10,391 bases of DNA from Chloroflexota bacterium (GTDB lineage: Bacteria; Chloroflexota; Limnocylindria; Limnocylindrales; CSP1-4), in NCBI GenBank assembly GCA_021777365.1, contig JAJYDP010000127.1, positions 1-10,391 on the forward strand, in the 5' to 3' direction. A model generated the notes under the pieces. It searched no databases and was not told where the DNA came from. It saw nothing but the letters and a program-made list of their open reading frames with translations. Each line of letters opens with the position of its first letter. Position 1 is the first letter of the stretch. Shown here piece by piece: positions 6,924 to 10,391 of the stretch. Both the position numbers and the translations under genes were made by a program.

Positions 6924-7771
6924 GCACCACGGGCCCGGAGCATCGGGCCGAGCCCCCGGCCGCCGGCGGCCCGCCGCCCGGGGCGGCCCCGGGGGAAGGC
7001 GCCGGGCGGATCACCGCGATCCCGCTGCCTCCCCTCCCCGACGTGCATCCGGGCGACGACCTGGCCCGCATGATCGCCGATGCGCTCCGCGCGGGTGCCT
7101 CGTCCGATCCCGAGTTCGCGCCGCGCGCCGGCGACGTGCTGGTGGTGACCCAGAAGGTCGTCTCGAAGGCGGAGGGGCGCCTCGTGGACCTGCGCACCGT
7201 GACGCCGAGGCCGGAGGCGGAGGCGTTCGCCCGGCGCTGGGGCCGCGACCCGCGCCAGGTGGAGGTGGTGCTCCGGGAGTCGGCCCGCGTGGTGCGCATG
7301 GAACGCGGCGTCATCATCGCGCGGACCCGGCAGGGCTACGTCTGCGCGAACGCCGGGGTGGACGCGTCGAACACGGATGCCGCCGACGTGGTGACGCTCC
7401 TCCCCGAGGATCCCGACGCCTCCGCGGCGGCCATCCGCGATCGGCTCCGAGAGCTCCTCGGGGTCGAGGTGCCGGTCATCGTCGCGGACTCCTTCGGCCG
7501 GCCCTGGCGCTGGGGGATCACCGACGTGGCGCTGGGCGTCTCCGGCTTCGCACCGCTCGCCGACTTCCGCGGACTGGAGGACACCACGGGGCGGGCGATG
7601 CACGCCACCGTGGTCGCGGTCGCGGACGAGATCTGCGCCGCGGCCGAGCTGGCCTCTGGCAAGACGTCGCGTCGGCCCGTGGTCCTGGTGCGCGGCGCGC
7701 CGCTGCCGGCAGGGGACGGCAGCATCGTCCGCGACGTGGTGATGCCGGAGGCGTACGACCTCTTCGGGTAG
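6920..7771 (+). CDS. cofE: Coenzyme F420-0:L-glutamate ligase (CofE), stand-alone
   Basis: GTP-dependent ligase that adds one or more gamma-linked glutamates to F420-0. The 283 residues include GDVLVVTQKVVSKAEG at 71-86, RQGYVCANAGVDASN at 137-151, ADSFGRPWRWGITDVALG at 189-206, LADFRGLEDTTGR at 213-225, VAVADEICAAAEL at 232-244 and SGKTSRRPVVLVRG at 246-259, all standard CofE blocks. The protein ends shortly after, so the C-terminal FMN-binding nitroreductase-like domain of mycobacterial FbiB is absent. The ATG is set by AGGAG at 6911-6915. The first 30 residues are a Pro/Gly/Ala-rich tail before the usual CofE N-terminus (ITAIPLPPLPDV, 31-42). It follows cofC by 49 bp and is the last gene of the tight island; the next gap is 147 bp. 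Confidence 0.95.
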   Translation: MSTTGPEHRAEPPAAGGPPPGAAPGEGAGRITAIPLPPLPDVHPGDDLARMIADALRAGASSDPEFAPRAGDVLVVTQKVVSKAEGRLVDLRTVTPRPEAEAFARRWGRDPRQVEVVLRESARVVRMERGVIIARTRQGYVCANAGVDASNTDAADVVTLLPEDPDASAAAIRDRLRELLGVEVPVIVADSFGRPWRWGITDVALGVSGFAPLADFRGLEDTTGRAMHATVVAVADEICAAAELASGKTSRRPVVLVRGAPLPAGDGSIVRDVVMPEAYDLFG

Positions 7772-7813
7772 GGCGCGGCCCGTGGACCGGCTCGCGGGCG
7801 GTCGGGTCCCGGA

Positions 7814-7833
7814 CCACGGCAGGGATCCCGTGG
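7814..7833 (+). terminator. Hairpin in the cofE downstream gap (weak terminator candidate)
   Basis: CCACGG (7814-7819) pairs with CCGTGG (7828-7833) around an 8-nt loop, 42 nt after the cofE stop. A second inverted repeat, GGCCGT/ACGGCC (7832-7837 and 7848-7853), overlaps it. Neither is followed by T residues. The position fits an end to the F420 operon, the sequence only loosely. Confidence 0.25.
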
Positions 7834-7906
7834 CCGTCGGGCGGCGCACGGCCGTCACTCGGACATGCCGCCGACGCGCCGCCTGCGCGGATCGTCGTGT
7901 CCCGGG

Positions 7907-7912
7907 TACTCT
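7907..7912 (+). promoter_or_regulatory. -10-like TACTCT box placed for leaderless transcription of the Rv1855c-type gene
   Basis: TACTCT fits TANNNT and ends 6 nt before ATG 7919, so a start of transcription 6-7 nt downstream would coincide with the start codon. No Shine-Dalgarno sequence precedes that ATG, as expected for a leaderless mRNA. No clear -35 is seen. Confidence 0.4.
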
Positions 7913-7918
7913 CGTGCC

Positions 7919-8821
7919 ATGAAGATCGGACTGCAGATCCCCAGCTACACCTGGCCGGGCGGCGACGCCGCCATCGGCCCCACCTTCGCTCGCATCCTCC
8001 GCGAGGCCGACGAGGTGGGGTTCGACTCCATCTGGGTGATGGACCACTTCTTCCAGATCCCCAGCGTGGGCGGCGCCGAGGAGCCCATGCTCGAGGGATG
8101 GTCGGCCCTCGCCTTCGCGGCGGCCGTCACGAAGCGCGCCGAGCTCGGCCTGATGGTGGGCGGCGTCCACTACCGCCAGGCCGGGCTCTGGGCCAAGCTC
8201 GCCACCACGCTCGACATCCTGTCCGAGGGTCGCGCCTGGCTGGGAATCGGCGCGGCCTGGAACCAGCAGGAATCCGAGGGGCTCGGCTTCCCGTTCCCGC
8301 CGCTCGGCCAGCGCTTCGAGATGCTGGAGGAGACGCTCAGGGTCGTGCACGAGATGTGGAGCGGCGAGCGCGGCTCGGAGGCGGCGTTCCACGGCCGCCA
8401 CTACCACATGGACCGGCTGCTGAACAGCCCGCAGGCGATCCGCCGGCCACACCCGCCGGTGATGATCGGGGGCGGGGGCGAGCAGAAGACCCTGCGCCTC
8501 GTGGCCCGGTACGGCGACGCCACGAACATCTTCGGCGGACCGGACAACCTGCGCCACAAGTACGCGGTCCTGCGCGAGCGGTGCGAGGAGATCGGGCGGC
8601 CGTTCGACCAGATCGAGCGGTCGAACCTGAACGCGTTCCGCGTGAGCCGCGACGGCGGCGGCGAGACGACCTCGCCTGCCGAGATGGTCGACCGGATCGG
8701 CTCCTGGCGTGACGCCGGCTCGCAGCACGCGATCTTCTCGATCCGCAACATCCCGGAACCGGGGGTCCTGGAGCTGGTCGGCCGCGACGTCATCCCGCAG
8801 GTGCACGGGATGGACCGCTAG
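7919..8821 (+). CDS. F420-dependent LLM oxidoreductase, Rv1855c type (TIGR03560)
   Basis: Luciferase-like oxidoreductase of 300 residues, matching the Rv1855c group of probable F420-dependent enzymes. Diagnostic blocks are SIWVMDHFFQIP at 37-48, PMLEGWSAL at 56-64, LGLMVGGVHYR at 76-86, GRAWLGIGAAWNQQES at 104-119, GFPFPPLGQRFEMLEETL at 123-140, LNSPQ at 168-172 and PPVMIGGGGEQKTLRLVARYGD at 179-200, the last holding the cofactor-phosphate loop. MKIGLQIPSY from ATG 7919 is the first barrel strand. An in-frame ATG at 7865 would add 18 residues (Arg/Cys-rich) without family support, so I chose 7919. It sits 147 bp after cofE, probably as its own transcription unit, and so is a user rather than a maker of F420. 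The physiological substrate of this group is unknown to me. Confidence 0.87.
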   Translation: MKIGLQIPSYTWPGGDAAIGPTFARILREADEVGFDSIWVMDHFFQIPSVGGAEEPMLEGWSALAFAAAVTKRAELGLMVGGVHYRQAGLWAKLATTLDILSEGRAWLGIGAAWNQQESEGLGFPFPPLGQRFEMLEETLRVVHEMWSGERGSEAAFHGRHYHMDRLLNSPQAIRRPHPPVMIGGGGEQKTLRLVARYGDATNIFGGPDNLRHKYAVLRERCEEIGRPFDQIERSNLNAFRVSRDGGGETTSPAEMVDRIGSWRDAGSQHAIFSIRNIPEPGVLELVGRDVIPQVHGMDR

Positions 8822-8824
8822 CCG

Positions 8825-8830
8825 TACCCT
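8825..8830 (+). promoter_or_regulatory. -10-like TACCCT box upstream of rpe
   Basis: TACCCT lies 3 nt after the previous stop. With its flanks it reads GTACCCTC, sharing GTACNNTC with the boxes at 1375 and 7906. It would place the transcript start at the base of the 8835-8862 hairpin. No -35 is obvious, so this is tentative. Confidence 0.3.
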
Positions 8831-8834
8831 CAAC

Positions 8835-8862
8835 GGCGCGCGGACCGGCCGGCCCGCGCGCC
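8835..8862 (+). repeat. Perfect 9-bp all-GC hairpin in the rpe leader
   Basis: GGCGCGCGG (8835-8843) is exactly complementary to CCGCGCGCC (8854-8862) across a 10-nt loop that is itself GC palindromic (CCGGCCGG). It ends 8 nt before the AGGAG of rpe. It could end the upstream transcript, protect the rpe 5' end, or modulate translation; there is no following T-run. Confidence 0.45.
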
Positions 8863-8880
8863 TGCCAGCGAGGAGTGCAG

Positions 8881-9621
8881 ATGCCGGATTCCGACCAGCA
8901 GCGCACGTCCGCTCCCGGCGCGGGATCGCCGGGCCCCCGGATCGTGGCCTCCGTCCTCCCGGCCGACCTCTCCCGTCTCGGCGAGGAAGTGGCCGCGCTC
9001 GAGGCCGCCGGCGTGGACTGGATCCAGTGGGATGTCATGGACGCCTGCTTCGTACCGAACCTCACGTTCGGCCCGGACGTCATCGCCGCGGCCCGGCGGC
9101 ACACGTCGCTGCCGTTCGAGGCGCAGCTGATGGTGGCGAACCCGGATCTGCTGATCGGTCCCTGCGTGGAGGCCGGCTGCGAACGGGTGATCGTGCACGC
9201 CGAGTCGACGCACAACCTGCACCGCAGCCTGATGCGCGTCGCGGAGTCCGGGGCCCGGGCCGGCGTCGCAGTCAACCCCGCCACGCCGTTCGAGGCGGTG
9301 GTGAACGTCCTCGACCTGGTCGACCTGGTGCTCGTCATGACGGTCAACCCGGGCTTCGGCGGGCAGGCGTACCTGGCGAGCATGGAGCCCAAGCTGCGCG
9401 TCGCGCGCTCGGCGATCGAGGCGACGGGCCGCCCGACCTGGCTCGAGGTGGACGGCGGGATCGCGCCCGACACGATCTCCACGTGCGCCGCTGCCGGCGC
9501 CGACGTCTTCGTCACCGGCAGCACGCTCTTCCACGATCCGCAGGGTCCCGACCACGCGGTCCGCGAGCTGCGCCGGCTCGCCGCCGGCGGACCGCCGGGC
9601 GGCAGCGCCGGGATCCGGTGA
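8881..9621 (+). CDS. rpe: Ribulose-phosphate 3-epimerase with variant metal-ligand positions
   Basis: TIM-barrel enzyme of 246 residues interconverting ribulose-5-phosphate and xylulose-5-phosphate in the pentose phosphate pathway. AGGAG at 8871-8875 sets the ATG; a GTG two codons earlier lies inside that site. Family blocks are IVASVLPADLSRLGEEV (21-37), WDVMDACFVPNLTFGP (50-65), LMVANPD (83-89), NPATPFEAV (132-140), MTVNPGFGGQ (153-162) and EVDGGI (189-194) with VTGSTLF (211-217). The catalytic aspartates are present (D51, D191). Two positions stand out. The usual metal-binding His in W-I-H-x-D is Gln49, and the His of the usual H-L-M-V is Gln82. Family membership is clear, but metal use or even the exact sugar-phosphate substrate may differ. 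An 18-residue Ser/Pro/Gly-rich tail precedes the first strand. Confidence 0.9.
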   Translation: MPDSDQQRTSAPGAGSPGPRIVASVLPADLSRLGEEVAALEAAGVDWIQWDVMDACFVPNLTFGPDVIAAARRHTSLPFEAQLMVANPDLLIGPCVEAGCERVIVHAESTHNLHRSLMRVAESGARAGVAVNPATPFEAVVNVLDLVDLVLVMTVNPGFGGQAYLASMEPKLRVARSAIEATGRPTWLEVDGGIAPDTISTCAAAGADVFVTGSTLFHDPQGPDHAVRELRRLAAGGPPGGSAGIR

Positions 9622-9629
9622 GGATGCGG

Positions 9630-9635
9630 TAAGAT
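9630..9635 (+). promoter_or_regulatory. Candidate -10 box (TAAGAT) for trxB
   Basis: TAAGAT agrees with TATAAT at four of six positions, lies 27 bp before the first start codon and overlaps the palindrome at 9633-9651, the arrangement expected of a repressible promoter. No -35 match is seen. Confidence 0.35.
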
Positions 9636-9651
9636 ACTCCCAGGGGGTATC
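9633..9651. promoter_or_regulatory. CsoR/CstR-like palindromic operator upstream of thioredoxin reductase
   Basis: GATACTCCC-A-GGGGGTATC is symmetric about A9642 at eight of nine base pairs (the T9638/G9646 pair breaks symmetry). The pattern ATAC-C-rich-G-rich-GTAT resembles operators of CsoR-family repressors (copper-sensing CsoR, persulfide-sensing CstR). It fills the short 41-bp gap between rpe and trxB and overlaps the candidate -10. No csoR-like gene is in the window, so the regulator is inferred. Confidence 0.45.
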
Positions 9652-9662
9652 CCAAGGACTGG

Positions 9663-10391
9663 ATGCCTCGGCACACCATGGAGCAGACACGAATGGACCA
9701 GGGCACGGGTGGGACGCGCGGCATCACGCCGCTCCAGATCATGAGCGACGGTGAGCAGCCGGTCGCCGCCCCCGTCGGCACCCCCGTCCCGGCCCCCGCC
9801 GACGAACAGCGCACCGATGCCCGGGTGGTCATCGTCGGCTCGGGGCCGGCGGGGCTGACCGCCGCCATCTACGCCGCGCGGGCCAACCTCGAGCCGATCG
9901 TGCTCGGCGGGTACGAGGCCGGCGGGCAGCTGATGATCACCAGCGAGGTGGAGAACTTCCCGGGCTTCCCGGAGGGGATCCAGGGACCCGAGCTGATGGA
10001 CCGCATGCGGGCCCAGGCAACGCGGTTCGGCGCCCTGGTGCTCGACGTGGACGTGGAGCGGGTGGACTTCTCCCGGCGTCCCTTCCGGCTGTGGGCGGGC
10101 GGCGTGGAGTACACCGCGCAGACGGTGATCGTGGCGAGCGGCGCTTCCGCGATCTGGCTCGAACTGGAGAGCGAGACGAGGCTGCGGGGCCGCGGGGTGA
10201 GCGCCTGCGCCACCTGCGACGGCTTCTTCTTCCGCGACCGCAAGGTCGTGGTGGTGGGCGGCGGCGACTCGGCGCTCGAGGAGGCGCTCTTCCTGACCAA
10301 GTACGCGCGCGAGGTGGTCGTGGTGCACCGCCGCGACCAGTTCCGCGGCAGCCGGATCATGCAGGAGCGCGCGCTCTCCAACCCCCGGATC
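9663..10391 (+). CDS. trxB: Thioredoxin-disulfide reductase, 3'-partial
   Basis: FAD- and NADPH-dependent reductase of thioredoxin. The frame is open to the right window edge, showing 243 residues. Motifs are FAD-binding [20 protein letters not shown] at 55-74, GGQL at 87-90, ENFPGFPEG at 97-105, the redox-active CATC at 182-185 within [15 protein letters not shown]-binding [12 protein letters not shown] at 197-208 and HRRDQFR at 222-228. The last suggests ordinary NADPH use rather than F420H2. Three in-frame ATGs compete: 9663 (AAGGA at 9654-9658, 4 nt spacing), 9678 (no site) and 9693 (GGAG, 9 nt spacing); 9741 is also possible. I chose 9663. All give a Pro/Ala-rich tail before the Rossmann fold, which usually begins within the first 10 or so residues. 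The promoter region holds the 9633-9651 palindrome, so redox or metal control is likely. Confidence 0.93.
   Translation, partial: MPRHTMEQTRMDQGTGGTRGITPLQIMSDGEQPVAAPVGTPVPAPADEQRTDARVVIVGSGPAGLTAAIYAARANLEPIVLGGYEAGGQLMITSEVENFPGFPEGIQGPELMDRMRAQATRFGALVLDVDVERVDFSRRPFRLWAGGVEYTAQTVIVASGASAIWLELESETRLRGRGVSACATCDGFFFRDRKVVVVGGGDSALEEALFLTKYAREVVVVHRRDQFRGSRIMQERALSNPRI

Noticed and set aside
7772..7918. CRISPR-like or mobile-element repeats in the cofE downstream gap
   Set aside because: Only short imperfect inverted and direct repeats (6-7 bp) are present, with no regular spacing or terminal repeat structure.
6320..8833. Minus-strand open frame (837 codons) opposite cofC, cofE and the Rv1855c-type gene
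   Set aside because: Same reasons: antisense shadow of three well-supported genes, no recognisable motif.
8790..10328. Minus-strand open frame (512 codons) opposite rpe and trxB
   Set aside because: Antisense to two genes with full catalytic motifs; no domain of its own.
10200..10391. Possibility that the reductase is an F420-dependent (deazaflavin) thioredoxin reductase, given the F420 island nearby
   Set aside because: The NADPH-binding motifs GGGDSA and HRRDQFR are intact, so ordinary NADPH use is the simpler reading.

Overview
The window is a GC-rich (roughly 70% or more by eye) bacterial chromosome segment. Every credible gene lies on the + strand and the coding regions are closely packed. 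The F420 cofactor genes, several F420-dependent oxidoreductases, a lipoprotein-type solute-binding protein and the very high GC point to a high-GC Chloroflexota lineage (for example Limnocylindria or Thermomicrobia relatives) or to an actinobacterium. No marker in the window settles which. I see no rRNA, tRNA, CRISPR array, transposase, integrase or other mobile element.

Layout. (1) 1-2492: the distal part of an OpuC/ProX-type quaternary-amine (glycine betaine/choline class) ABC importer, with two inner-membrane permeases (the first cut by the window edge) and a lipoprotein solute-binding protein. The ATPase is not in the window and probably lies upstream. (2) 2493-2734: an intergenic stretch rich in inverted repeats. 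(3) 2735-7771: a tight six-gene F420 island. It runs PPOX-fold F420-binding protein, FGD-like luciferase-like (LLM) oxidoreductase, cofD, a second LLM oxidoreductase, cofC, cofE, with gaps or overlaps from -4 to about +50 bp. CofC activates the phospho-three-carbon acid as a GDP adduct, CofD joins it to FO, and CofE adds the glutamate tail. The oxidoreductases are the likely consumers or reducers of the product. (4) 7919-8821: a third LLM oxidoreductase (Rv1855c-type), apparently from its own, possibly leaderless, promoter. (5) 8881-9621: ribulose-phosphate 3-epimerase. (6) 9663-10391: thioredoxin reductase, running off the 3' edge, behind a palindrome resembling a CsoR/CstR-family operator.

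Most notable points. The solute-binding protein reads as a circular permutation: the half that is normally C-terminal comes first, then the normally N-terminal half. The epimerase has glutamine at both positions where the family normally has metal-binding histidines, while both catalytic aspartates remain. The trxB promoter region carries a near-perfect GATAC...GTATC palindrome. A 9-bp perfect inverted repeat frames a TACAAT hexamer just before the binding-protein gene. The F420 pathway is textbook in content, but CofE lacks the fused FMN domain seen in FbiB and an uncharacterised LLM enzyme sits between cofD and cofC.
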